Shown here piece after piece: positions 26,337 to 35,410 of a DNA stretch of 64,000 nucleotides. Location: NCBI GenBank assembly GCA_033791545.1, contig JASJGL010000145.1, positions 1-64,000 on the forward strand, in the 5' to 3' direction. Each line of letters starts with the position of its first letter. The stretch's first letter is position 1. The notes beneath the pieces were generated by a model. It ran no database searches. It saw only the letters and a list, made by a program, of their open reading frames with translations, and was not told where the DNA came from. Source of the DNA: Antarcticimicrobium sp033791545 (lineage in GTDB: Bacteria > Pseudomonadota > Alphaproteobacteria > Rhodobacterales > Rhodobacteraceae). Position numbers and translations under genes: made by a program.

Positions 26337-27014
26337 CTAGCTTTGCGGACGCGTCGGATCCTTGCCGTTGGGATAAACCAGCCCGGCCGAGATTACCAAT
26401 TTGGCGGCGTCCTCTATCGACATGTCCAACTCGATCACGTCCTCTTCCGGGAAGAACAACAAAAAGCCAGAGGTCGGGTTCGGCGTGGTCGGAACAAAGA
26501 CGCTGATCAGCCGGCCACCGGTTTCGGCGCGCTCGGATATTTCGCCCTTGGCGACGGTCGAGACAAAGCCGATCGCCCAGATCCCGCGTCTTGGATATTG
26601 AATCAGGCAGGCTTTTTCGAACGAGCGCTCCGATTGCGCGAAAACGGTTTCCGAGATCTGCTTGATCCCCGAATAGATCGAGCGCACCACCGGCATGCGA
26701 TTGACCAAGCGCTCGCCAAAATTGATCAGCGAGCGTCCGATGATGCCTTTGGCGACCCAACCGACGACGATTGTGAACAGCAAGAAGATGATCACTCCGA
26801 CGCCGCGCAGATTAATCCCGATATATTGATCTGGGCGCATCTGTTGCGGCACCAGCGGCATCACCATGCCATCGATCCAGCCCACGATGGACCAGATCAG
26901 CCAGATCGTCAGCCCTACCGGGGAAATCACGACCAGACCGGTGAAAAACGCCCCCCGCAGCCGGGCAAAAAGGCCCCGTCGGCGCTGCCGTTCTTCGTCA
27001 AATGGGCTGTTCAT
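26337..27014 (-). CDS. DUF502 family membrane protein
   Basis: A 225-residue inner-membrane protein of the DUF502 family. Two hydrophobic helices lie at about 22-45 and 70-92, and the conserved blocks are RMPVVRSIYSGIKQI, the FVPTTPNPTSGFLLFFP signature and a C-terminal soluble domain. The function of the family is not established as far as I know. It stands alone, downstream of an unrelated psuG gene. Confidence 0.85.
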   Translation of the reverse strand: MNSPFDEERQRRRGLFARLRGAFFTGLVVISPVGLTIWLIWSIVGWIDGMVMPLVPQQMRPDQYIGINLRGVGVIIFLLFTIVVGWVAKGIIGRSLINFGERLVNRMPVVRSIYSGIKQISETVFAQSERSFEKACLIQYPRRGIWAIGFVSTVAKGEISERAETGGRLISVFVPTTPNPTSGFLLFFPEEDVIELDMSIEDAAKLVISAGLVYPNGKDPTRPQS

Positions 27015-27123
27015 CGGCGTTCCATCCTGTACGCCGCGTACCTAGGGTCTTTGCAGCGCTTGTACAATGGCTTGCGGGGGAGACCGGTGACATCCTGTGC
27101 GGTTCCGGTTGTTGTGGTCCGGT

Positions 27124-28038
27124 CTAGCTCGACACCTTGCGCAAGGATTGGGCAATCTCTGCCGCAAACTCAGCATTGTTGCGCACCAGCGCCACATTGG
27201 CCCGCAGCGACCGCCCACGCGTATGTTCAAAGATACGATCCAGCAGGAACGGGGTCACCGCCTTGCCTGTGATGCGTCTTTCATCGGCTTCGGCCTGGGC
27301 GGCCGCGATGATCGGGGCAAGGGTTTCGGCCGGGATTTCATCCCGGGTGGGGATCGGGTTGGTCACCAGTTGCCCACCGGGGATGCCCAGAGATCTGCGC
27401 GCGGCATGGGCCCGCGCGATCGAGTCGGCGTCGTCCATCCGCAGCGGCGCGGCAAAGGGCGAACGGCGCGACCAGAAGGCGGGAACCATATCCTGACCGC
27501 GAACGATCACCGGCACGCCGAGGGTTTCCAGCACTTCCAGCGTCTTGCCGATATCCAGAATCGCCTTGGGCCCGGCAGAGACGACCGTGACCGGGGTTTG
27601 CGCCAGTTCCTGTAAATCGGCCGAGATGTCAAAACTGGTCTCGGCACCGCGATGCACGCCGCCAATCCCGCCGGTGGCAAAGACCGAGATCCCGGCATGA
27701 TGCGCCGCGATCATCGTGGCCGAAACTGTGGTTGATCCGGTGCCACCGGTGGCCAGACAGGCCGCCATGTCGGCGCGCGACAGTTTGGCCACGTCCGGGG
27801 TGCTGCCCAGGGCCTGCAACATTTCGGGCTCCAGCCCCACATGCAGCCGCCCTTCGATCACCGCGATGGTCGCTGGCGTCGCCCCGGCGGCGCGGATATC
27901 GGCCTCGACCTGGGTCGCGACCGCAACGTTCTGCGGATAGGGCATGCCGTGGGTGATGATCGTGCTTTCCAGCGCCACCAGCGGTAGCCCGGAAGACCGG
28001 GCGCGCGCGGCCTCGGCGGAAAAGGTCATGTAAATCAT
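27124..28038 (-). CDS. psuG: Pseudouridine-5'-phosphate glycosidase
   Basis: A 304-residue PsuG that splits pseudouridine 5'-phosphate into uracil and ribose 5-phosphate. Recognisable blocks are ALESTIITHGMPYPQN, GGTGSTTVSATM, FATGGIGGVHRGAE (the lysine/metal-site region), SAGPKAILDIGKTLE and the NPIPTRDEI segment. Full length. Its ATG shares the A of the upstream psuK stop (TAATG), so the two genes are coupled and form a complete pseudouridine salvage pair. Confidence 0.92.
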   Translation of the reverse strand: MIYMTFSAEAARARSSGLPLVALESTIITHGMPYPQNVAVATQVEADIRAAGATPATIAVIEGRLHVGLEPEMLQALGSTPDVAKLSRADMAACLATGGTGSTTVSATMIAAHHAGISVFATGGIGGVHRGAETSFDISADLQELAQTPVTVVSAGPKAILDIGKTLEVLETLGVPVIVRGQDMVPAFWSRRSPFAAPLRMDDADSIARAHAARRSLGIPGGQLVTNPIPTRDEIPAETLAPIIAAAQAEADERRITGKAVTPFLLDRIFEHTRGRSLRANVALVRNNAEFAAEIAQSLRKVSS

Positions 28039-28934
28039 TACTGTGTGTCTCCTGCGACGTGTCGGGCGGCGGCGGCGAGCGCGCGGCTCAATGCCGCTTC
28101 GCCTCGGTGGCCTTTGGCTTCGGCGGCAATATGGGCCGCCATGAATGTATCACCTGCGCCGGTGACGCGGGTAACGGTGACTTGCGGTGGGGTGTGGCTG
28201 ATCACCCCTTCGGGGCCGGCCTCGGCGGCGGGTCCGGGCCCATCCGTGACCAGAGTCCGCGCCGCGCCCTGCGCCAGCAGCGCCGCGGCCGCAGCTTCGG
28301 CATGCTCGAACCGGGTGCCGCACAGCAACCCGGCCTCTTCGAGATTGACGTAGAGCGTGCAGCGCGGATGGGCCAGAAACGGCGCCAGACGCTCGGCCTT
28401 GCCCGGCGAAGCGGGGGCGACGCGAAGATCTGCGGCGGCAAAGATCGGGCTTTTGGCGATCTCGGCCAGAAGCGGGGCAGTCAGGTTGCCGTCCAGCGCG
28501 ATGGTGCCGGCAAAGGGCGCATCCGCATGACCCAAGGATCCGTCGTTGAGCGGCGCCAGAATCCGCGCGCCCGCCGCTTCAAGCGACGCGGCATCGGCGA
28601 TCGCGGCGATCAGCCCGTTTGCCCCCTCGACCGCCATATAGCGATCGGTCGGCAGATCGGCGGACCGATAGATGTGATCGGTGATCACGCCAGTTCGCGC
28701 GCAGGCGGCGATCAGCTCGTCGCCCTCGCTGTCACGGCCAACCGCGCTGAGCAATGTGGGGATCTGTCCGTACTGCGCCAGCGTCCGGGCGATATTCATC
28801 GCCACCCCACCGGGAAGCCGCGTGATTCGCCCCGGCACGTCAGCGCCCAGCCGCATCGGGCCGGGGGCCCGGCCGATCATGTCCCAAAGGACGCTGCCGA
28901 TGCACAGGATCGGGGAAGGAGAGTGCTGGGTCAT
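28038..28934 (-). CDS. psuK: PfkB-family kinase, probable pseudouridine kinase
   Basis: A 298-residue ribokinase-family sugar/nucleoside kinase. It has the N-terminal GG region LPGGVAMNIARTLAQYG and the C-terminal PfkB signature VTRVTGAGDTFMAAHIAA with the catalytic Asp in GAGD. Coupling to psuG by a TAATG overlap makes pseudouridine the likely substrate: it would be phosphorylated here before C-glycosidic cleavage. ATG 28934 (MTQHSP) is chosen over an upstream in-frame start that lacks family similarity. Confidence 0.85.
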   Translation of the reverse strand: MTQHSPSPILCIGSVLWDMIGRAPGPMRLGADVPGRITRLPGGVAMNIARTLAQYGQIPTLLSAVGRDSEGDELIAACARTGVITDHIYRSADLPTDRYMAVEGANGLIAAIADAASLEAAGARILAPLNDGSLGHADAPFAGTIALDGNLTAPLLAEIAKSPIFAAADLRVAPASPGKAERLAPFLAHPRCTLYVNLEEAGLLCGTRFEHAEAAAAALLAQGAARTLVTDGPGPAAEAGPEGVISHTPPQVTVTRVTGAGDTFMAAHIAAEAKGHRGEAALSRALAAAARHVAGDTQ

Positions 28935-29058
28935 GCCGGAGTTTGTGGCGTGATTAATCGCAGCGTGCAAGCACCGCGAGGCGGAGAGGGCCCAGAAAAT
29001 CCCTTGCCATCCAAAGGGGTTTCGGGCTGGCAGGGCTCCGCCCGCGGATGTGAAAGGG

Positions 29059-29679
29059 TTACCTCAGACTGGCGGTCAGGGCCTTCAGGGCTGCGGCTGG
29101 GTCATCGGCGCCCCAGATCTCATCTCCGATACCAAAGAAATCGGTATGCGGGGCAAGGGCCGCCACGCTCTCGGGGGTGAGTCCGCCTTCGGCCACCACC
29201 GGCAGTTCGATCATTTGCGACCACCAATCGAACAGTTCGACCTCGGCGCGGGTGCCATCACCAAGCGTCGTCAGGCCAAGCGGACCAAAGCTGATGTAAT
29301 CTGCGCCCGCTTCGCCCGCGGTCATGCCGTCGTGGCGCGAGGTGCCGCAGAAACTGCCGACGATCGCGTCGGCCCCAAGCGTCTTGCGCGCGTCGCGGAC
29401 CGAACGGGCGGCATCGCTGAGATGCACCCCATCGAGCCCGAGCCGCTGCGCCAACAGCACATGGTCGGTGATCACCAGCGCGATATCGCGGGCATGGGCC
29501 AGTTCGCGCAGGCTGTCGGCGGCGCGCGCAACCGCGTCCTCGTCATGGCTGGCAAGGGTCAGGCGGAGGCAGGCGACCTCGGCGGTGTCGAGCACACGCG
29601 ACAGGGTGTCGGGAAACCGCTCCATCTCAAAAGCGGGGGGGGTAATCAGGTAAAGCTGTGGCTGATCGGGGGCGTCCAT
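29059..29679 (-). CDS. Thiamine-phosphate-synthase-like protein (ThiE/TenI fold)
   Basis: A 206-residue TIM-barrel protein. ThiE joins the thiazole and pyrimidine moieties of thiamine. The late strands are recognisable: GVHLSDAARSVRDAR, GADYISFGPLG and PVVAEGGLTPESV. The family's usual phosphate-binding T-x-TK after the FGP strand is replaced by GLTTLGDG, so catalytic activity is doubtful and this may be a paralogue. No other thiamine genes are nearby. ATG 29679 starts a clean MDAPDQPQLYLIT strand. Confidence 0.7.
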   Translation of the reverse strand: MDAPDQPQLYLITPPAFEMERFPDTLSRVLDTAEVACLRLTLASHDEDAVARAADSLRELAHARDIALVITDHVLLAQRLGLDGVHLSDAARSVRDARKTLGADAIVGSFCGTSRHDGMTAGEAGADYISFGPLGLTTLGDGTRAEVELFDWWSQMIELPVVAEGGLTPESVAALAPHTDFFGIGDEIWGADDPAAALKALTASLR

Positions 29680-29916
29680 GGTGGCGGTCCTAGGATGATT
29701 TTGCGCCGGTTTAACGAATTGCTGCGGCGAAGGGAAGATTGCGCCTTTGGCGGGGCTATTGTTGTGAACGGACAGGGGCGGCTTGTCCCGCCTGTCTTGT
29801 CGCAGTAAAGCAGGGCGGGTTTTGCGCCCGGTTTTCGACCGCCGGTTTTCGACTGCGCTCCGGTGCGATATGTCCACGATTTGCGACCCTCTAAGACCTT
29901 CGACAAGGAGCAGCCT

Positions 29917-30675
29917 ATGCCCAGCGCCAAATCCAGTGCCTCCCCCCAGCCCGCCTTTGTTCTTGTGCGTCCGCAGATGGGCGAGAATATCGGCGGTGCC
30001 GCCCGCGCAATGTGGAATTTCGGGCTGGACCGGATGCGGCTTGTCGCCCCGCGCGATGGTTGGCCCAACCCCAAGGCGGCCGCGATGTCGAGCGGCGCCG
30101 GGCGATTGCTGGACGAGGCGGGATTGTTTGACGATGTGGCAAGCGCGCTGGGCGATTGCACCTATGTCTTTGCCACGACGGCGCGGCAGCGCGGGTTGAC
30201 CAAGCCGGCGTTCAGCCCGGAACGTGCAATGCAACTGGCCGCCGAAAAGATCGCGGCTGGCGAGAAAGTGGCAGTGATGTTCGGGCCGGAGCGGGCCGGG
30301 CTGGAGAATGACGACGTGGCGCGGGCCAATGCGATCATCACGGTGCCGGTGAACCCGGAGTTTGCCTCGCTCAATCTGGCGCAGTGTGTGTTGCTGATCG
30401 GCTATGAGTGGCGCCGTCAGGTCGCGCAGGTGACCCATGAAACCGTCGAGATGGGACGCGCCGACTGGGCCAGCAGCATCGAGATGGAAAAACTGGCCGA
30501 GCATTATGAGACGCGGCTGGAACAGGCCGGGTTCTTTTTCCCGCTTGAAAAGGCCGAGAGCATGAAGCTGACCCTGCGCAACCTGTGGGGCCGGATGCAA
30601 CTGACAGGGGCCGATGTGCAGATGCTGCACGGGGTAATGCGCCAAATGGTGCGCTGGAAAGAGCGTGGCGACTGA
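29917..30675 (+). CDS. trmJ: SPOUT RNA 2'-O-methyltransferase, TrmJ type
   Basis: A 252-residue SPOUT-class methyltransferase. TrmJ methylates the 2'-OH of nucleotide 32 in tRNA. Motif 1 is VRPQMGENIGGAARAMWNFGL, motif 2 VMFGPERAGLENDDVARAN and motif 3 VNPEFASLNLAQCVLL, which form the knotted AdoMet site. AAGGAG precedes ATG 29917. The last ~65 bases of this gene have a degraded copy at 31470-31537, evidence of a local duplication. Confidence 0.88.
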   Translation: MPSAKSSASPQPAFVLVRPQMGENIGGAARAMWNFGLDRMRLVAPRDGWPNPKAAAMSSGAGRLLDEAGLFDDVASALGDCTYVFATTARQRGLTKPAFSPERAMQLAAEKIAAGEKVAVMFGPERAGLENDDVARANAIITVPVNPEFASLNLAQCVLLIGYEWRRQVAQVTHETVEMGRADWASSIEMEKLAEHYETRLEQAGFFFPLEKAESMKLTLRNLWGRMQLTGADVQMLHGVMRQMVRWKERGD

Positions 30676-30716
30676 ACCGTCGTTTGGATCAGCCGCCACG
30701 CAGAATTTAGGGGCTC

Positions 30717-31277
30717 TTAGCGCCCTTTATAGATGATCGTGCCGTTAGGCTGGATCATCCGGATTTCGTTTTTGTCCGTGTTGCCGCGCTGCTGCGGCTG
30801 TTGTTTTTGCTGCTGCTGCTGCTGCTGCGGGCGCTGGGTCTGCTGTTGCTGGGTCTTGCGTTGAGGCTGCTGTTGGGTTTTCTGTTGCGTTTGCGGCCTC
30901 ACCTGCTGCGGTGTCTGCTGTTGCACCGGCTGTTGCTGGTGCTGTTGCACCTGCTGTTGCACCGGTTTGCGTTGCGGCTGCGCAGGCTGTCTGGGTGCGG
31001 CGGTCTGCGGAGCCTGATCCCTCAGGTACGATCCGAAAACCCAAAGCAGCAGCCCCTCTGTCGTTTGCACCTGAGCCCAATCGCCCTGCTGCCGGATCAC
31101 CGAAAGTCTGGTCCCCGGGGTAAGCACCTTTTTGGTGGCGTAATGCGATCCGGGCCCTGTGCGTGCGTTCAGGTTTACGCCTTGCTGGACATAGCGAAAG
31201 CTATCGGCGCTCGCGGCACCGGTGCCAAGCGCCAAGGCCGTGGCAAGTGCGAGCGGGGCAACAAGGCGATGAAACAT
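30717..31277 (-). CDS. Secreted SH3b protein with poly-Gln linker, paralogue A
   Basis: A 186-residue exported protein. A signal peptide (to about residue 24) is followed by a bacterial SH3 domain (about 26-86, with NARTGPGSHYATKKVLTPGTRL and WAQVQT). A ~75-residue Gln-rich linker of low complexity comes next, and a short conserved tail reads NEIRMIQPNGTIIYKGR. SH3b domains often bind peptidoglycan or peptides, so a wall-associated role is possible. A paralogue 300 bp upstream keeps both ends but has a different linker. The gene is convergent with trmJ, 41 bp apart. Confidence 0.8.
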   Translation of the reverse strand: MFHRLVAPLALATALALGTGAASADSFRYVQQGVNLNARTGPGSHYATKKVLTPGTRLSVIRQQGDWAQVQTTEGLLLWVFGSYLRDQAPQTAAPRQPAQPQRKPVQQQVQQHQQQPVQQQTPQQVRPQTQQKTQQQPQRKTQQQQTQRPQQQQQQQKQQPQQRGNTDKNEIRMIQPNGTIIYKGR

Positions 31278-31469
31278 GAGAGAGTCCCTAAAATGATTTC
31301 GTGGTCGAGATACTCTTTAAATGTCCAGGCTTCGAACTTCCGTCGCAGGTTTTTGATGTTTTCGTTTTTTCATTCCGGTCCACTTTGGATCAGGCGGGAG
31401 GAGGACAGCAGAGGCGAAGGCCGCCGAATTGCAGACTGACGAGGTGGCTCGACGTGACGCGGGGGGCGC

Positions 31470-31537
31470 GGGCTGATGTGGCGATTCTGCACGGGGATGC
31501 GCCAGATGATGCGCGGAACCGCGCGCGGCGACTGAAC
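31470..31537 (+). pseudogene. Relic of the trmJ 3' end
   Basis: This stretch aligns with trmJ 30606-30672: shared words are GATGTG, CTGCACGGGG, ATGCGCCA, GATGCGC/GGTGCGC and GGCGACTGAAC, including the stop-codon position. A two-base deletion breaks the frame. The rest of the gap 31278-31580 shows no other gene. The relic marks a duplicated block of trmJ end plus SH3b gene. Confidence 0.7.
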
Positions 31538-31580
31538 GGGGTCAGCGCCGCCGCGGCAGAGAAGGGGAGATCAGCCCCCC

Positions 31581-32306
31581 TCAGCGGCCCTTGTAGATGA
31601 TCCTGCCGTTCGGGGTGACCCCGCGGATTTCGTTCTCGTCCTGATTACCCCGTCGCTGCGGCTGAGCCTTGGGCTGACGACGCGGTTGCGTCTGAACTCT
31701 CGGCTGCTGTCGCGGTTGCGGCTGAACCTTGGGCGGTTGGCGCGGTTGCGGCTGAACCCTTGGCTGTTGCCGTGGCTGCGGGTGGGCCTTGGGCTGTTGG
31801 CGCGGTTGCGGCTGAACCCTTGGCTGCTGCCGTGGCTGCGGCTGGGCCTTGGGTTGCTGCCGTGGTTGCGGCTGAACATAGGGCCGGGGATAGGGTTGCG
31901 GCTGACCCCAGCGCGGCGGCGAGGGCGGCGCGACGTAGCGGGGTGGTGGCGGCGCGACGTAACGGGGCGGCGGCGGGGGGCCGTAGCGCGGTGGCGGCCT
32001 AAGGAAGATCGGCGGCGGCGGGCGCCGGGTCAAAGACGATGGGGAGTCGATCAGATAGGAAAAATACACCCAAAGCATCATCCCGTCGGGTGTGCGGACC
32101 TGCGCCCAGTCGCCAATCCGCGTGATGATCTGCAACCGGGTGCGCGGGGCCAGAACATGATGGCTGCGATAGCGGGTGCCGGGGCCAATCCGCGCATTCA
32201 GATAGATCCCGTCGCGAACATAAAGATAGCCATCGGCGCGGGCATCACCGGCTGACAGCGCCAGTGCGGCGGTCAACATCAGTACAGCAAGGATGGGGCG
32301 CAACAT
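31581..32306 (-). CDS. Secreted SH3b protein with Pro/Gln decapeptide repeats, paralogue B
   Basis: A 241-residue paralogue of the gene at 30717. ATG 32306 (MLRPILAVLML) opens a signal peptide, followed by an SH3b domain (YLYVRDGIYLNARIGPG, WAQVRT) to about residue 85. A Pro/Tyr-rich segment comes next, then about eight decapeptide repeats of the form QPQPRQQPKA/QPQPRQQPRV, and the tail NEIRGVTPNGRIIYKGR. The repeat DNA has a 30-base period. The linker is probably an extended, wall-spanning spacer. No enzymatic domain is present. Confidence 0.8.
   Translation of the reverse strand: MLRPILAVLMLTAALALSAGDARADGYLYVRDGIYLNARIGPGTRYRSHHVLAPRTRLQIITRIGDWAQVRTPDGMMLWVYFSYLIDSPSSLTRRPPPPIFLRPPPRYGPPPPPRYVAPPPPRYVAPPSPPRWGQPQPYPRPYVQPQPRQQPKAQPQPRQQPRVQPQPRQQPKAHPQPRQQPRVQPQPRQPPKVQPQPRQQPRVQTQPRRQPKAQPQRRGNQDENEIRGVTPNGRIIYKGR
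31640..31880. repeat. 30-bp coding tandem repeats (decapeptide spacer)
   Basis: About eight imperfect 30-bp units within the SH3b paralogue B gene, each encoding a PQPRQQP-type decapeptide. The units alternate K-A and R-V endings, suggesting expansion of a 60-bp pair. They are a likely site of copy-number variation between strains. Confidence 0.8.
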
Positions 32307-32539
32307 ATCGAACCTCCAAAAGCACGGCCCGCGCGACGGCGCGGACATACTCCTTATATTTGATGTAAGGCGACCTAGGGTTGAAAACAATGTGATGGGT
32401 TCAATGCCTCGCATTTGACGCACCCTCGCCAGTCGCCTTACGCGACACCGGGTCGCCCATCGCGCGCGCGCATTGTCCTGACCCGCTGCTCGGTCTACAT
32501 GGGGACAATAGTGTCAGACAGAACAGACAGGGCGACGCC

Positions 32540-33691
32540 ATGGCAACGAAACGCTCCATTTTCGAAGAGGTAGGCGAGGCGGAGGCCCCGGCAGAACGCG
32601 CGGCGCAACCCGGCGCCATTGATCGTGGCCGACGCGGCGCGCGCAAGGGCATCCGGGCCTGGCTGATCGTGATCTTTTTGCTGGTGGTGGCGATGATCGC
32701 GGTCGGCGGGCTGACCCGGCTGACCGACAGCGGGCTGAGCATAACCGAATGGCGACCGATCACCGGGGCGATCCCGCCGATGACCGAGGCCGAGTGGCAA
32801 TCGGAATTCGACAAGTACAAGCAGATCGACCAGTGGCGCATCGAGAACAAGTGGATGGAACTGGCCGATTTTCAGGCGATCTATTGGTGGGAATGGAGCC
32901 ATCGTCAGCTGGGGCGGCTGATCGGGCTGGTCTGGGCCGTTGGCTTTCTTGGCTTTCTTGTCGCCCGCCGCATCCCGACCGGCTGGACCGGGCGGCTGAT
33001 CATCCCGGGCGCGCTGGGCGGGCTTCAGGGCGCGATCGGCTGGTGGATGGTCACCTCGGGCGTTACGCAAGGCGAGGGGATGACCTCGGTCGCCTCCTAT
33101 CGGCTGGCGACGCATCTGGGGCTGGCCTTTGTCATTCTTGGCGTGATCGCGTGGTATGTGTTCCAAATGGGCCGTGAGGAACGCGACCTGATGCAGGCGC
33201 GCCGGGGCCGCGAGGCCAAGCTGTTCAGCCTTTCCACCGGTTTGATGCATTTCGCCTTTCTGCAGATCCTGCTCGGGGCGCTGGTGGCGGGGATTGATGC
33301 GGGCCGGTCCTATACTGACTGGCCGTTGATGGGGGGACAGATCCTGCCGCCCAAACCCTTCATGATCGAACCGCTTTGGCGAAACTTTTTTGAAAACCCC
33401 GGGCTGGTGCAGTTCATCCACCGTGTCAGCGGCTATTTGCTGTTGATTTTTGGCGTGGTGGTCTGGCTGCGCGGGCGACGCTCGTCACATGGGGCGACAC
33501 GCTTTGCCTTCAACGCCGTCTTTGCGGCGCTGCTGCTGCAGGTGTCGCTGGGCATTGTCACCGTGATCTATGCCGCGCCGGTCCATGCCGCACTCACCCA
33601 CCAGATCGTTGCGGTGCTGGTCTGGGTGCTGATCCTCCGGGCGCGGTTCCTGTCGCAATATCCTGTCACAAAATCCATCCGCGAGGGCTGA
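32540..33691 (+). CDS. ctaA: Heme A synthase
   Basis: A 383-residue multi-spanning CtaA that oxidises heme O to heme A for aa3-type cytochrome c oxidase. Eight transmembrane helices can be drawn. Heme-ligand histidines occur in the conserved contexts WEWSHRQLGR, ATHLGLAF, LMHFAFLQ, QFIHRVSGY and ALTHQIVA. The family signature GGLTRLTDSGLSITEWRPI follows TM1. It is separated from the usual cox operon. The M32 peptidase starts three bases after its stop and is probably co-transcribed. Confidence 0.93.
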   Translation: MATKRSIFEEVGEAEAPAERAAQPGAIDRGRRGARKGIRAWLIVIFLLVVAMIAVGGLTRLTDSGLSITEWRPITGAIPPMTEAEWQSEFDKYKQIDQWRIENKWMELADFQAIYWWEWSHRQLGRLIGLVWAVGFLGFLVARRIPTGWTGRLIIPGALGGLQGAIGWWMVTSGVTQGEGMTSVASYRLATHLGLAFVILGVIAWYVFQMGREERDLMQARRGREAKLFSLSTGLMHFAFLQILLGALVAGIDAGRSYTDWPLMGGQILPPKPFMIEPLWRNFFENPGLVQFIHRVSGYLLLIFGVVVWLRGRRSSHGATRFAFNAVFAALLLQVSLGIVTVIYAAPVHAALTHQIVAVLVWVLILRARFLSQYPVTKSIREG

Positions 33692-33694
33692 TCC

Positions 33695-35170
33695 ATGAGC
33701 GCATATGAAGATCTGATGCGATTTGAACACGACACCCAGGCGCTGGCGCAGATTGCCGGCCGCCTTGGCTGGGATCAGGAAACCGTGATGCCACGCGGGG
33801 CCAGCGATCAGCGCGGCGAAGAGATGGCCGCGATCGAAAGCGTGCTGCATGCCCGCCGGATCGACCCGCGCGTGGGCGACTGGTTGGAGCTGATCGACGA
33901 CGCGGTACTGGACACGGTCGCTCAGGCGCAGATGCGCCATATCCGGCGCAGCCATGGCCGCACGATGAAGATCCCCGCCGATCTGGCCGCCACGCTGGCC
34001 AAGGTGACCAGCAAGGCGCAGGGTCACTGGGCGCAGGCCCGCGCGGATGAAGACGTGGCGGCGTTTTTGCCGGTGCTGGAAGAGGTTGTCGCGCTCAAAC
34101 GGCAAGAGGGGCAGGCGCTGGCCGACGGCGGCGATGTCTATGACGCGATGATCGACGACTATGAACCCGATATGGGTGCCTCCGAGCTCTCGGCGATGTT
34201 TGAGGCGATGCGCCCACGGCTTGTGGCCCTGCGCGCTTCGGTGCTGGCTGCCGAATCCCCCAAGGCGCTGAGTGGACATTTTGCTAGCGGCAAACAGATG
34301 GCTCTGGCGGCAAAGCTCGCCTGCGTATTCGGCTATGACATGGGGCGGGGGCGGCTGGACAAATCGGTGCATCCCTTTACCTCTGGCGCCGGGCAGGACG
34401 TGCGGATCACCACCCGCACCAATGAGTTGGACCCGTTCAACTGTTTCTATTCCACCATCCACGAGGTCGGGCACGGCTGTTACGAGCAGAATATAGATGA
34501 GGCCTATCTGTTGACGCCGCTGGGCGGCGGCGTGTCGATGGGCGTGCATGAAAGCCAAAGCCGGATCTATGAAAATCAGCTTGGCCGCTCGCGCGCCTTT
34601 ACCGGCTGGTTGTTCGGCCAGATGCAGGAGACGTTTGGCGACGTTGGCCTCGACGGTGCGGAGGCGTTCTATCATGCCGTCAACCGGGTGAACGACGGCT
34701 ATATCCGCACCGAGGCGGACGAGGTGCAATACAACCTGCATATCATGCTGCGGTTCGATCTTGAACGCGCGCTGATGCAGGGCGATCTTTTGGTTGGCGA
34801 TCTTGAGGCGGCTTGGAACGACCGGTTCAAGGCTGATTTCGACTTTGCCGTCGACAAACCGTCAAACGGGTGTCTGCAGGATGTGCACTGGTCGGTGGGG
34901 TTGTTCGGCTATTTCCCGACCTATTCGCTGGGCAATGTCTATGCCGGGTGCCTGCATCAGGCGCTGCGCAAGGCGGTGCCGGATCTGGACGATCAGTTGG
35001 CGCGCGGTGAAACCGGCGGCGCGACCGCATGGTTGCGCGAGAACGTGCAGCAACATGGCGGGCTGTTCCGCCCCGCCGAGGTGATCGAACGGGCCAGCGG
35101 CATGACCCCCGGCCCGGCGCCGCTGATGGAGTATCTTGAAGCGAAATTCGGAGACATCTACGGGCTGTGA
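33695..35170 (+). CDS. M32 (Taq-type) carboxypeptidase
   Basis: A 491-residue cytosolic zinc carboxypeptidase. The zinc motif HEVGHGCYEQN lies near residue 265, with the third ligand region in VGVHESQSR. The conserved DPRxTTR-like segment DVRITTRTNE and the C-terminal block LQDVHWSVGLFGYFPTYSLGN are typical of the family. Length matches. It sits three bases after ctaA, which suggests co-transcription without an obvious functional tie. Confidence 0.92.
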   Translation: MSAYEDLMRFEHDTQALAQIAGRLGWDQETVMPRGASDQRGEEMAAIESVLHARRIDPRVGDWLELIDDAVLDTVAQAQMRHIRRSHGRTMKIPADLAATLAKVTSKAQGHWAQARADEDVAAFLPVLEEVVALKRQEGQALADGGDVYDAMIDDYEPDMGASELSAMFEAMRPRLVALRASVLAAESPKALSGHFASGKQMALAAKLACVFGYDMGRGRLDKSVHPFTSGAGQDVRITTRTNELDPFNCFYSTIHEVGHGCYEQNIDEAYLLTPLGGGVSMGVHESQSRIYENQLGRSRAFTGWLFGQMQETFGDVGLDGAEAFYHAVNRVNDGYIRTEADEVQYNLHIMLRFDLERALMQGDLLVGDLEAAWNDRFKADFDFAVDKPSNGCLQDVHWSVGLFGYFPTYSLGNVYAGCLHQALRKAVPDLDDQLARGETGGATAWLRENVQQHGGLFRPAEVIERASGMTPGPAPLMEYLEAKFGDIYGL

Positions 35171-35266
35171 CAAGAATGGCCGGGGATCGAGGGCGAGGGT
35201 TTTCGATCTCCGGGCAGCCTGCAATGCGGGCCGCCCAAGAAAACAAAATCATCAGCGATCATCTTA

Positions 35267-35374
35267 TTTAACGGATGAAAAATCGTTAAAACGGATACTG
35301 CGTCAGGTAAAAGACTTTCCGGGTGCAAGAGACCGCCCAAAGGTCTTTGACTTGTCACGCGACGCCCCTAAACC
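35267..35374 (+). promoter_or_regulatory. Inverted repeat and weak promoter upstream of glpD
   Basis: TTTAACG-N10-CGTTAAA at 35267-35290 is a perfect 7 bp inverted repeat in the AT-rich part of the 240 bp gap before glpD. A good -35 hexamer TTGACT (35347-35352) follows, with a poor -10 TAAACC (35369-35374) at 16 bases. The repeat may be an operator for a glycerol regulator; this is inference. Confidence 0.35.
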
Positions 35375-35410
35375 TTCCGCACGAACCAACAGGAAAAGGC
35401 CGGACCGACA

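Noticed and set aside
31640..31880. Regular ~30-bp repeats that could be taken for a CRISPR array
   Set aside because: The repeats are contiguous without spacers, imperfect, and encode Pro/Gln decapeptides in the frame of a secreted protein.
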